Source of the DNA: Cucumis sativus
Lineage: Eukaryota; Streptophyta; Magnoliopsida; Cucurbitales; Cucurbitaceae
DNA length: 64,000 bases
Direction: 5' to 3'
NCBI RefSeq assembly: GCF_000004075.3
Contig: NC_026656.2
Span: 19,106,607-19,170,606, forward strand
A program made the translations under genes and the position numbers. Below, piece by piece: positions 30,101-42,512 of this stretch. Below the pieces are notes generated by a model. The model saw nothing but the letters and a program-made list of their open reading frames with translations. It was not told the DNA's origin and made no database searches. Every line of letters begins with the position of its first letter. Position 1 is the first letter of the stretch.

Positions 30101-33076
30101 CACATGATAAATTGTATATGACAATTGGATTGGTTGTACAAAATAAGTGTATATATATATATATACCATGTGACAAATTAGATTATAGGCCTTACGATTA
30201 GATGGTTATATAAAATGAACATAGGTTATGATAGCTTCAAAATATTTTGTATATATCCATCTAAATATAATAGAGTTGTTTTTTTTTTCTAATTATTACT
30301 TTTTTTTTCTTTTTTGCTTTTTAATAAACAAGGTTTCATTTTCTGTTTTCAATCTTTGAGTGGTTCTTCATTAAGCTTGCATGCAACGTTTTTTTTTTTC
30401 TTGTTTTTTGCCTATTTAACTTGGGAGCAAAGATCTTGACACACATGAGGGATTTCGCAATTTCCATTGAATATTTGATTAGTTTTTTCATGTGATTATA
30501 TGAATTTTGTTAACTATTTTTTAAAATATTCTAAAGCAAAATGGATGATCGAACTACAAACGTGCTTCGAGACATTTTAACTAAATTAGCACGTCTCAAC
30601 ACCTTCATCACACACTAGACCAAAAGAAATTTATTTATAACGGAGAAAAGAATACACAAGTGAACTAAAAGAAAGTCGATAGTGGAAAAGAACGAAACAA
30701 TACATATGAGATCAAATAAATTTTGATAACTATTTTCATTTTTCCTTTTTCTTGCACATATATTATTTTTATGTATATAGATGCATTCAAAATAACCATA
30801 ACAATAACTTGTTGAACTCCAATAGTTTCTCACAGTATTAGAAAAAATTAAAAAATCTTCTCTTATTGTCGATTATTATTCGATGAAACTTCATATTATA
30901 TAATATATCCTATGATAGTCCATTAAGCCCAGACAAGATTCAATCTAAAAACAAAAATTGGTGAAATCAAATAGGAATCATCATGTCTTATTGACAATCT
31001 CACATTTAAAAAAACTCGCAATATTTATCACACATTTGAGTTTTTCTTCTCGTTGGCATTTGATTTTGAAATAATTTTTTTTTATTATATCTGATAAAAC
31101 TCCATTTAAAAAATTTACGAGAATTCGTAAATTTTATTTTTATTAAGATAGTCTAATGATGCACGTACTAATTCATCTTAGTTTGGATGAATATTTAAAA
31201 AAGTATACATATTTTATTTTATTTTTTTCTTTGGTTGACCCCAATGAGTTAATGAATGACATTTAATTGTAATAAGTGAGTTGAATTATATGCAAAATTT
31301 TACCTAATTATAAAGCGATAAAGAACCCTTAATGTCAGCTTCACTAATGCAACCAACTCTATATGCTGGCTGTAATAATGAACAACCTACATCAATGCTT
31401 TCCTTTCCTTTCCTATTTCTTCTCACTTCTCTCATTCTTTTCTCTCCTTTTTCTTCCCAATATCGCTACAAGGAGCAAAAACACTTAAAAATTCAAACTC
31501 CAATGACATTATAAAAGAGAAATTCAAAGAAAATATTGAAGGAAACACTTCAAAATGCACAGACAAATCATCTCTCTGCCCCTAACTATCATTTTAGATG
31601 TAGATTCATAAATCTCTCTCTCTTCTAATAATCACTCAGAAGACTATTCATAGAAGAGAATAATTCAACTCCTTACGTATAGAAAACAATAAAAAGACAA
31701 GAAGAAAAAATCAATGGTGTTGTTATTTGTTAGGTTAGTCTTCGTGGTCATGGTTAGTAGGAAAAAAATAATTAAATGTAGGTTAACGTTTTAAGAAGAC
31801 AAAGAGGTGACAAATAATGCAAGCTTAGAAAGTTTATAGGAGGAAGAAAGCTTAAGTCGGACTGACCGAGACAACGGAAGGTTGAGACAGTGAATCTAGA
31901 TCTAGATGTAGTTAAAACGAGATGCCAAAAGAGATGGGAAATTAGATGGCACAATGTCATGAGTCTAGATCTATAAACAAAAGGGTTTTTTTTTTTAGTA
32001 GAAAAGCTCATAGAAGATCTTGCTTTCTTTTACATCAAAAGGTACCCAAAAAATGCCATTAGGAATGGCACCAAGAAAATTGTATCATAGCACATAAATA
32101 TATGCATTATGACAAATTTAAACATAGCAAAATCCCTTTTCATTAAAAAAAAAAAAAAAAAATTGCATTAATGTACAATCCACTAATCTCAAAGCTTTAG
32201 CCTAAAGCTTAAAACCTTTTCCCTTTTCTTCTTAGTTTTTCTTCTAGTCAAAATTTGCCAAAAACTTTCACTTGCTGATTAAATATGCACTTAATACAAG
32301 TTTAATTAGCTCCTTAATTGCAGAGAGAGAAAGATGGAAGGTTTTCATTTATTTGAATCCTAAAAAAACCACAACTTTCATATACTTCAAGCTTAAATCT
32401 TCCCAAAATGTTGCATGAAAATAATAACAATTGACATCTAATTCCCAATGTTTTTTTAATTATACTTTTCTGGATTTCTTCAATTTTCAATTTTTTTACA
32501 TGAATCTTTAAGGAATGAAGTATTAAACTTAGAAAATTTAAGAACCAAACTCAAATGCTATAATTTTAAAAAAATTAACATTTTAGCACATTCATAATTG
32601 TAATAAATCAATCTCCTTTTATATAATTTATACGAGAGATTAAGTTCATCAAACAACCAAACCAATAAACCGAAAGAAAAAAAACAGCTTTGAGTTCTCA
32701 AAACCAGAAATTAAAAATCAAAATAAAAAACAAAATGGTAATCTCAAATTTTTTTCCCTATTTTTTAAATTTGAATAAGTAGTCATTAACAAGGTTTAAA
32801 ATTCAGAAATCAGAAATAAAGAGAGGGGAAAAAAGATAATCTCAAAAATTCTGGATCGGAAGCTTAAGAAAAAAAAAAGTTGAAATATCCATCGATCAAT
32901 TTCTCCTCATCATGTCTTCCTCATAAGAACATCTTCTCATCTCTCAAATTACCATGGCTTCTCCAAAAATAAAAAAGTAAAAAAAGAAAAAAAAAAACTA
33001 ACTAAAAAACACAGATAATTTAGGGCAATTTTTTTTTTTTTTTTGTGGGGGAATTTTTTGGATTTTATTTTTTCTC

Positions 33077-34454
33077 TCATGACCTTGAGGGTGGGAAGAA
33101 CTGCGTACCAGCCATAAATGCATTGAGAGGAGCTGGATATATAGAAGGATCAAGCAACGGCGCGGTAGAGGCGGAGGCGGCAGCGGGGTTGGTACTAGTT
33201 GCGGCGGAAGTAGAGGTGGAAGTGGGACCGGCAATTAGGTTAAGTGGGTGTGTTGATCCGTCTCCGCCGTGGCCGGAAGAGCTTTCACCAGCTGCGGTGT
33301 AACGGAGTTCAGGACCTTGATCGTAGAGAATTCCTTTGAACACGTGGCCACCGATATTAACAGCCGTCTGATATGCAAACTCTTCATCTGCATCGTCCAT
33401 TGCACTTACTTTTACGCACCGAAATACCGCCGGTGAGTTCACTTCTGATGGAAATTGCGCCAGTTCTAACCCTAATATCATCATCACACCAAACACCAAA
33501 ACAAAAAAACAAAAACTTCAACCAACAGTGTAATTAATCTGTCAGAAAAATAAAGTTTTCGAAACTCTAACTAATTTCTTACAACTTTTTCGTCAGTTTT
33601 ACTTACCTACAGTGGAAGAATTTCAAAGAAAAAAAATAGATAAACACACCCAAAAACAAAAAAATGATTGATCATAAAAAAACCAGATTTTCTTACACGC
33701 AAATGATATGGAATAATAAAAAAATCCATGAATTTCTGGGTTGGATTTTTTTAAAAAATCATCTCGAAATTTGGGAATTTTTAAAAAAGAAATAAATAAA
33801 ATTTACCTGACGTGATGGAGGGCAGACGAGGGCAAGCGGAGGCGGAGGCGGTGGGAGCGCAGCGATAGCGGTGGCGGTTTGAGTTTCTCTTAGTCTCTTA
33901 GAATTGTCACCGCCACGGAACTGTTCTTGTTGTTGCTGGTGTTGTAAAGCAGCAATTTGCTGTTGTCTCTCACGGCGTTTAGCAGCGGGAACCCACGTGC
34001 TTTTCACGTGAGTCTGACACTGAAACCCTCGGCTCTTGCAGCAAGTTCTACACCGCAAATAAGCACAATCCTTCTTAGCTTGGTTGCCGCAATCTTGACA
34101 ATTCATGCCGCCAGCAGTAGCGGCAGAAGCGGCTGCGGCGGCAAAAGCAGCAGCAGCTGGGCGCATGAGGGTAAAAGCTGATCTAGAAGGCTCATCGGAA
34201 GGGTCGTTGATCATGAAGCTGCGGCGGCTGGGACCAACACCAAATGACAAGTGATTTGGAAGAGAGGGATTTGGTTGTTGATGTTGATGATTGTTGTTGT
34301 TGTTGTATTGTTGAGGCCATATCTCAAAACCCTTGTTGTAGATCTCTTGATCATTTCTGTACAAAAACAAATTCTGTTCTCTTTCTTCTTCATCTTCTTC
34401 TTGTTTGTTTGGTGGGCCTTCTCTCCCTCCTCCTAGATAGAAGAACCCAGCCAT
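33077..34454 (-). CDS. SRS: SHI/STY/LRP1-type SRS transcription factor
   Basis: This belongs to the plant-specific SHORT INTERNODES/STYLISH family, nuclear activators of auxin biosynthesis genes in gynoecium, stamen and leaf development. Exon 1 (to 34454) encodes an N/H/Q-rich region, an alanine run, then the RING-like zinc finger at about residues 119-149: CQDC, seven residues, C, four, C, two, CC, six, C and H (CX2CX7CX4CX2C2X6C). Exon 2 (33077-33471) encodes [17 protein letters not shown] and the family-defining IGGH block ([17 protein letters not shown]), ending with [13 protein letters not shown]. The family has one intron here. The strong donor CAG|GTAAAT (exon 1 ending at 33807) does not keep frame with exon 2. 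The weak donor CAC|GTCAGG (exon ending at 33812) does, giving about 345 residues and a [14 protein letters not shown] junction. Family is certain; the junction is not. The ATG at 34454 opens with [10 protein letters not shown], typical of the family. Confidence 0.93.
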
Positions 34455-36049
34455 TTCTTTGACCTAATACCTGAGACTAACACCAATTTTGAGCAAAATT
34501 CCATATCACCAAGTTTTCCCCCCCTATCCAACCCCCCTCCCAATCAAAAAAAACCATTCTTGTACGGACTCTTCTCTTCTCTTCTCTTTTTTTTTCCCTT
34601 TTCTCCTTTTTTTTATAAATAAATTAAATAAATAAACACACCCACACCCACATATACATTATACACACATATTAAAATAAATTTTAATAATGTTGAGAAA
34701 ATGAAAAATAAAATATGTGGTTGTTATTTATTAATGGGTGTTTTTTAAAAAAAATAGAAAATAAAAATTGGAAGTGTGGGGTTGTTTAAATTTAATAAAC
34801 TCATAGTCATAGGAGAAGTATACGGTTTTTATGTCGTTTTAGAAAAAGAAAAGTTATTGAATAATACTGTCACAATAGTATAATTGAACACGTTGAGGTT
34901 GGTACTCTCTTTTTACATAGTATTATGAATGTGGAGAAAAGAAGATTTTCGTTTTTTATATTGAGCTTTTACTAATTGTTTCTCTACTATTTACTTCAAT
35001 TTTAAAGTTATTTTGAAATTGTATTTTAGTTGTGAAGTTCAATTTTTTATTTGTTGGAGTGGTTTTTTCTCCATTTTTTTTTTTTTTGGGTACGGATTTG
35101 TAGTTTTATTGTCCGTGTAACTTACTAGGTGTTTGGATTGGATATTACTTGCTACATATGAATGTCGTTATGTTTAATGACATGTTACTTATTATGTTAT
35201 TTTTCTACTAACTAATATAAGATAATAAGTTGATGAATAATTATTCTAAGTACTTCTATAGTTTCTCAAATTCACATTAAATACTATTTTATTCTATATT
35301 TTAGTCCATCTAATTTTTAATATTAAATTTTAGTAAATATACTTTCAATAAATTTTTAATTTAGTTTTATACGTTAATTTTCTCTAAAACCTTTTATTAA
35401 AGCAGGAAGGAACTAAGTTTGAGATTATTAAATATCTATATACATTAAGAAAAAATAAAATTTAAATTATATTAAAACCTACATTTAATGTTATAAAATT
35501 GTCAAACTCCCCTTTCTTACTAGGAGACTTCTTCTCTCCCTCGCCTTCCAAGAGAGGGGATACCATACGAGGATACGACCTTCGTCTGTTCAAAGGGCTT
35601 CTTTGTTGCTCTTTGTTTTTTGTTTTAGCTTTTCAAGGGGGGCAAATTCGGATAAATCGTTTAGCAAAACAAATAAATAAACAAAAAGATTTTATATTAT
35701 ATTATTCATAGCAATCTGTGATCTATATCTTGTTTCTTTTTTAAAACTAAACAAAAAAAAGCTTGACTTGGGATTTCAAATTTTCTCTTTTGGTTCCCTC
35801 TCTTTCTTTCTTTGTTTCGATGCAATTATGGCACGGAATTAGAGCCCTGCAACGCCGCCGCCATGGTAACTGCACTCTTTTCTCTCTCCTCTCCCTTAAA
35901 AAAAAACACCTCATTTAAGACAACCAGACAAACAATCCTAAAATATAAAATAGACAAATAAACAAATAAAACCCTCCATTTGTTTTTCCCTCCCTTTCTT
36001 CTCACTCGTTCACACCGTAATTACTATACGAAACACCACAGAGTAATAT

Positions 36050-36051
<2 letters not shown>

Positions 36052-36087
<36 letters not shown>
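36052..36087 (+). repeat. (AG)18 microsatellite
   Basis: An uninterrupted AG run of about 36 bases, 1.6 kb upstream of the SRS start codon. GAGA/CT tracts are frequent in plant promoters and leaders. Confidence 0.95.
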
Positions 36088-36090
<3 letters not shown>

Positions 36091-36970
36091 ACATGAAAAT
36101 CTATGAGTGGGCACTTCCTCTACTGTTGGTCTGTCTTTCAGTTTCAATGAATATCGAGTAAAAATCTCAGTAGTTTTGCATTACAAGATCCAATGGTCTC
36201 TACCTCCCCACGTGTCACATTCCTACTTTTTCTTATTCGTCCTTCCACCGTAAAACCCGCAGGCACCTTTCTTTTTCCCCCCTCCCTTCCCTTATCTATA
36301 ATTACTACACATTTTTTTTAAAAAAAAAATCTTTATTCTAAAATTTGTTCATCTACAATCAATCTTAAATTTACAGATTCTTAATTTAATCCAAAAAAAT
36401 ATATGTTTTTCCTTTTTAGAAGTACTTATTCTTTTGATAAAAACAATTTAAATTACAGTGCTCTTCCACGAGTCCTAATGAAAATTTTAAAATTTCTTCC
36501 AAGTTGGTGGGGGTAAAATAGACAATTAAAATCAAACAAACAACCTAACATTTAAATTGTTATTTTAAACTTATTACAAGGTGATTATAATCATATTTGT
36601 TTGAAGGTAAATTATTTTAATTTGAAAATAAAATAGTAAATAAATTAAAAAAACAATAAATGTTCAACAAATTTGAGATATTTAAATAGTATTTATCGTA
36701 TTTTTATAGTAAACTTCTTATAAAAATTAGAATTTGATAAAAGAAAATAAGTTTAATTAATTTTATTTTTTAAGTGATTTTATTTTATGAAATGTAATAT
36801 TTTTATTTTTGAAAAAAACCCTTTTAAAATGAATTAATTAATTTTACATGTACATTTGTTTTAAGTTTCGTAATCCTCACAACAATCAATCTGCTTTACA
36901 GAAGAAGGAATGTTAGTGTCACATGCAAATCCCGGATATCTCCATGACAGGACCCTCTGAACCTGACATC

Positions 36971-36995
36971 TATTATTATTATTATTATTATTATT
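36971..36995 (+). repeat. (TAT)n trinucleotide microsatellite
   Basis: About eight TAT/ATT units in succession. Confidence 0.9.
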
Positions 36996-39179
36996 GTCAT
37001 TTCTTTATTTCTTTTTCTTTTTAAAATTAAACTCCTTTTTTTAATATTAATATTAATATTTCATTTATCTTTAATATTTGAAAAAATAAAAGAAAAAAAA
37101 AAAAAAAACGAAGAGGAATACACAATCCAATCCATAGGAAGAAAGAGTGAGAATTTTCTTGTCGTCATTCAGATTTCAGACATACGCTTTTGTCGTTAAA
37201 TACATCAAATTGTGTCGTAATCAACTTATCATTTGACCTTAACTTTCCTTCCAATTTTATTATTCTTTTAATCAAATCTCTCTATTTTCCCAACCTCAAC
37301 TTTTTTTTCCCCCTTTTTACTTATTCAGTTATATTTCTTTAATATATACTATGCTGCTTCTCAGTTTATTATACCCACATTTTAAATTACATTATTTAAA
37401 TATTAACGCACTTAGGTCTTTTAGTAAAGTTTAAGTCTTTAATATTTCTTGTCACTAACACAAACCCTATTTGATTAAGCCTTATCAACATTCAAAATGT
37501 AAATTTGCACAAATTCAACTTCAATAAGCTAAAAAGTATTGTCTAACACTACTAGAAAACTAAAAACTAAAAGTATAAATTTTCTGAAAATCATTACACT
37601 GACACACACATATATTATGATATATATCATAAAATACAAAATTATTTTGTTACCAACAAAAATAGTAAAATAAAAACCAAACCAATTCTCACTGTATGCT
37701 TGGGAAAATGGATTGGTATAAGGAAGCACAATTACGATAGGGAAACAAATTTTCTTTATTGTTATTTTATTTGATTTTTTAAAAAATTATTTTTCGTTAA
37801 TTTAAATCAAATTTATTGTGCTTCCTTAACAAATAAATAGATGGATAAAAGAAATAAAAATTATCTGCATGATATGAAAAAAACTAATTACTATAAACTT
37901 TATCTATAAATTAAAAGAAACTAAAGTTAGAACAGCTACCAGGTATGCTTTATTTATAAGAAAAACGTGGAGAAGTTGTTATTTAATTTTGTAATTATTA
38001 TAATGTTATTGATAATCATAATAATAATTGGATTCAGAAATTTGTGCAGAAAGAAAATTAAATTATGGACCGTAGGACTGCATCTATGAATGTATGCACT
38101 ATTTACTACTCACCCATATCTAGAAACATCTCAAGTGGCAATCCATCAGCTTTTTTTATTTAATATTTTTATTTAGCAATTATTACAAATTATTCTCCCC
38201 CAAGAATCAATCTTTTTTAAGTTTTTAAAAACAATACAATTGTTTTCTTTCTTATCCATATATACTACATTTAGAACACTAGTTTTCTCGAAATTGTAGC
38301 TAATTCCGTTGGTGAAATTAGCATTTCAATTTCCATAAGATGATATATTCAGGCCATGTAAAAGTAAAAATAAAAACTCAATGGGTCTTTCTTTAGTTTT
38401 CTTTTATTTTCTAACCATACAAATGTCAAATAGATAATACATTTAAATACTAAATAAAAGTCTTTCGATTAAGAGAAGTAGAAGAATGATCATTAACTAC
38501 AATCATATTTAGACTCATTATATCAATTAGCGGCTGATGTGATGATGAGATGATGTGTTTCATAGAACGTTTTGATATTTAGTTCTCTTTAAAAAGTCTA
38601 CTATTGTTTTCGAGCCATATAATGCTCCAAATAACTTGTGGTTCTTTCTCCAATGGGTTTATCGAGTTTATTTTATTTTGTTAAAATTGTGATTTGATAT
38701 CTAACCTCGTTTGATGTTGATTACATTCTAATCTTTAAAGATTAAGACGTTTTGACTTTTAGCCCTTGCATTTCAAATTAAAACAAAAGTTTAACACGTC
38801 AGGGATAAATCTTTGGTTAATTTAGATAATGGTAAAATATCCGTTAAAAAGTCAAAATTAAAAATAACTAAAAATCTAATAAGAAAAAAGAAAAGAAAAA
38901 CATAGCTTCTCACGTAAACGAGATAGATTAACTAAAAAAGAAAATCTACCAACAAATAGATGAAGTTTGTCACAAATTACAAAATGGGGAATGGCATAAT
39001 TCATAGGTTTGAATTATTGAATTCATAGAAGAACATGAGGTGGCAAAGAGGGAAAAAAAATTAAATAAGAAAAACAATAATAAAAATAATAATGAGTTTA
39101 ATTACGTGGAAATAGGGGTAGAAAAAAAAAGGCTATAGAAGGTTAATTAAGACACTTAATAGCCCTTTTATGCAAACAA

Positions 39180-39440
39180 TCACGTGACCCCCGCTAACAC
39201 TTAGTGGCCACTCTCCACTAATAATTGGGTCTCAAATTATAATAATAATACATAAATTATTTTTAAAGCAAAAAAGATTAGTGTCCGGCTGTTGAGTTCG
39301 CCACCCGCCGGCCGCCGTAGCCCGCCGTACAACCGCCGTCCTTGACCTTTGACGTGGCATTTTTTTAAGTGTTTAATAAAAGAAGATAGGGAGAAATAAA
39401 AGTGTATAAATAATAGGTGGAAGAATAATTAGGGGCCCGA
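39180..39440 (+). promoter_or_regulatory. Orphan GC-rich promoter-like block
   Basis: CACGTGAC (perfect G-box, about 39181-39188), a C/G-rich run of CCGCC/CCGCCG motifs (39301-39343), CTTGACCTTTGACGTGGCA (W-box plus ACGTGGC, about 39341-39359) and TATAAATA (39405-39412) lie in sequence order in otherwise AT-rich DNA. No coding sequence follows within several kilobases. Confidence 0.35.
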
Positions 39441-41079
39441 GGCAAAAATTCACATTGACTTTCCCACCATCTGATTTGATCTCATCTCTCAAAAATAAAT
39501 TCCCTCTTTTTTCTTTATTATTTCTTTTTTAGAAAAGAAAAAAAGAAAAAACTCTGTTGTGAATTGTGATTGATTTAAAGTTTGTTTATTTTTTAAATTA
39601 AATTTATTTTATTTTTATTGGTTCTTTTGGTCTCAACTTTTAAGCAGCTAACTGGTAGCTGACCATGTGCTCAGTCTCCTCCAAGTAAACACATCCCATT
39701 TTTATGATTTGTTAAATCCTTCTATGTTCCTTTCATGCCTACTATGTTCTTTCTAATAAATAAAATCTTAGGGTGGTTTTGTGAGTTATGGTGAGACAAG
39801 CTTGTATAATTATAATTTAACTTAAAACTTACGTTTGGATTTAGCGTTTTTGCTTTGATATTGTAATAATCTTTTTTATTGTCAAAATTTCTTTTTCGAC
39901 ACATAGTCTATGCGTTTTACATTTTGGCTCTCTAAACAACTATTTATTGCTAATAACTATACAAAAGTGTGAAAAATATTTACGTGCATTCATGTTGACA
40001 AGTGATGAAGGATAAATTGATTAATACTTAACTACGTTTTAACGAGTCATAACGTATACACTATCAATTTTGAAGTTAAATATTTGACTCTTTTAAAAAT
40101 AACTTCCAACAACAAATATTCAAATATTTAAATTCAAAATTAAAAGAAGTAATATAGCATAATTATGCATGTAGTTGTGGACTAGCACTCATAAAAATCA
40201 GTGTAATTGGGCTATAAATTAAAGATGCTCAAACCTAGAGAAAGATCCTTAAAATAATAGCAAAGCAATGTAATTAGTAGAGGGAATTAATGTGTCGCAA
40301 CTTATTTAATGGAGCCAAATTTATTAAATTATTAATAAGTACGTTTTATTTGTGACAATAAAAGTTAAAATTGGTTTAAAGGTTGTTTATACCGCTGTTT
40401 CTTTTTTCTCTTTTTATTTTATTGAAAAAGTTTATGGTTGGTCATTTATTTTTACAAAGAGATGAGTACGCTGACCAATTAATTCCCCAAAATTTAAAAT
40501 TTTGCATAATTACTTTTAAACGAAAAGATGTTGTACGATATGAATTGGCGGTGAACAAGCTAACTTCATTCTTAAAAAGAAAATGTGTAAATACCATTTT
40601 GATTTATAGGACAAAAATCTATTGATATGTTGTTTCATATTTTTGAAACTAAAGTCATATCAACTAAAAATTAAAAACGATTCTTCACCGAAAGAAGAAC
40701 CCGTCGTTTAATAAAACTAGCCATTGCCAAAAAAGAATCTCACACTTTCTTTCTTTTTTAATAAATGGGAATGAGAGGTTACTCACTCACTTCACAAAAA
40801 GGTTTTCTTTCTCCATTCAAATATATATTTTTTTCTTTTTCTTAATTGTCCCATCACAAAAGAAAATAATAATAATCCAAATACAAGAAAGTATATTTCG
40901 AAAGAAAAAAAAAAAAGGTACCAAAGAAAAAGAAAACAAAGGTTTTTAAAAATAATAATAGGACAAAAGAGATCCTTAATTTTGCCGCTGCAAAGAGGGT
41001 TGACGCACGAAGATGGAGACAAACCCATAATGGACCTGTCTGCTACAAAGAGTTCAAACCTTGAAAGGTGTTTTCATTA

Positions 41080-41130
41080 TGGGCCACATTGAAGGCCCAT
41101 CAAACGGCCCACTTTCTTCTTTGGGCCCGC
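41080..41130. promoter_or_regulatory. Cluster of site II-like GGCCCA elements
   Basis: GGGCCACATT, AAGGCCCATC, AACGGCCCAC and TTTGGGCCCG occur within about 50 bases. Such TGGGCY/GGCCCA elements bind TCP factors and mark promoters of housekeeping genes in plants. No gene was recognised beside them. Confidence 0.35.
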
Positions 41131-41713
41131 TTATCCAAAAAAGGTAGAATAGAAAAAGTACGTAAGCATGACCTAGTAATTATTATCACAATTTAATTTG
41201 TGAATTGGAAAGAGGAAAAGTATACTAGGTGAAGCCTGGAGAGAGAGATTTCAAATTTAGGGGAAGTGATATTATGTTCCCTCAAAATATCAATTATCAA
41301 TATTATTTTTGTGTTAAGAAAGTAAAATAAAATAATTGATAATTAATTAGTAGTATTTATGCCGACAAAAAGGGGAAATTAAATTATGTAAAGACCAGAG
41401 AGAGAAATATGGGATTCCAATAATTGCATCTTTTTCTTACATCTCGAGCCCTGTGCTTTCCTTTGTCTCAGTTGACTGCCCTTCCTTCATTCCCCTCCCA
41501 AGGTTTAAGGTATTTTTAGGATGGAAAAAAAAAAAAAAGTAAATAGGGGGGAATTATATTCAAAAAAAGAAAAAAGGGGAATTATTTATTTATTTCTATT
41601 TTAATACTTTAAGGAATGGAAGAGAAGTGTTGTGTTGGCAATGAACAGACAGAAAGAAAAGGGAAGTCTGACTTTAGGTCAAAACTACTTGAAAACTCTC
41701 AAGGGTTAAAGTG

Positions 41714-41716
<3 letters not shown>

Positions 41717-41744
<28 letters not shown>
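41717..41744. repeat. (TA)14 microsatellite
   Basis: An uninterrupted TA run of about 28 bases. Confidence 0.95.
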
Positions 41745-41748
<4 letters not shown>

Positions 41749-42512
41749 CTAACTATCTTTGGATTGTCTGCTATATCTGGATTTTTCATTTAAAAAAAAA
41801 ATAAATAAGGAAAAAGTTCTCCTTTTTTCATTTGATTTGGTTCTTATGGGGTGTGAGTATATTTTAGGCTATTGAATTTGGGTGGTCCGTTTTATGTTAT
41901 TGGGCTTGTTTTGTTAAGCCCATTTGTGTTTCTATTTGGGCCCGTAAGCCCATGTGGTTCTGGACGTGTTTAAAATTAGTTAGTCCAACTTTAAAAGTAA
42001 TTCTAAAATTTCTTATTGAACTTGAAAGCTTTAGTTTGTCCGTAGTCATTGTTGAACGTAATTTATAACACTGATCTCTTATATATGAAAATATTGGCGA
42101 GTTGTTGATTTGGGTTTCTTTTTCCTCAATTGCAAGAGAAGACAATAGTATACTTCTCACAAGTTTCGCGGTTCTTACTCTCTATGTTAAAGAGATTTTC
42201 CATGTATAATTTGAGTTAACCAAGTGTGGGACTTTTAAAACTCCGTTTTTTAAATTTATTTCATTGTTCCATAAGCTTTTTTATGTAACATTTAGGTAAA
42301 GTAACACTTTGCTTTTTACATATGCTCTGCATGCACTTTGTTAGCCAATTGAGAACCACACCATTTGCATGAAGAGAAAAAAATCAATCCTAAAATTAAA
42401 ATTTCATCTCAAAACAGAGGGAGAGTAAAGTCGAGAGAGAAAATTCAAATTCTATGAAGATTCCAGTAAGGAAAGGTGAAGAAAAATGCACAAAATTTAT
42501 CGGAAAATTGCA

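Larger units (their letters stand above)
18767..33076. other. 14.3-kb gene-poor AT-rich intergenic region
   Basis: The first 330 bases form the VHA-a promoter and leader. The rest is strongly AT-rich with frequent stops in all frames. Open frames of 60-116 codons (for example at 22808-23158, 23172-23393, 25342-25533, 28406-28648 and 31772-32011) lack known domains, and several are driven by low-complexity TTT/CTT runs. Supported features are the direct-repeat cluster at 19.8-21.1 kb, a GACA microsatellite, and a promoter-like block at 23.3-23.5 kb. A non-coding RNA could be present, but no hairpin matching a known plant miRNA was recognised. Confidence 0.6.

Noticed and set aside
33045..33302. 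85-codon + strand frame rich in Gly/Ala/Val/Glu
   Set aside because: It is the antisense of SRS exon 2; the low-complexity composition reflects the Ala/Ser/Thr-rich coding strand.
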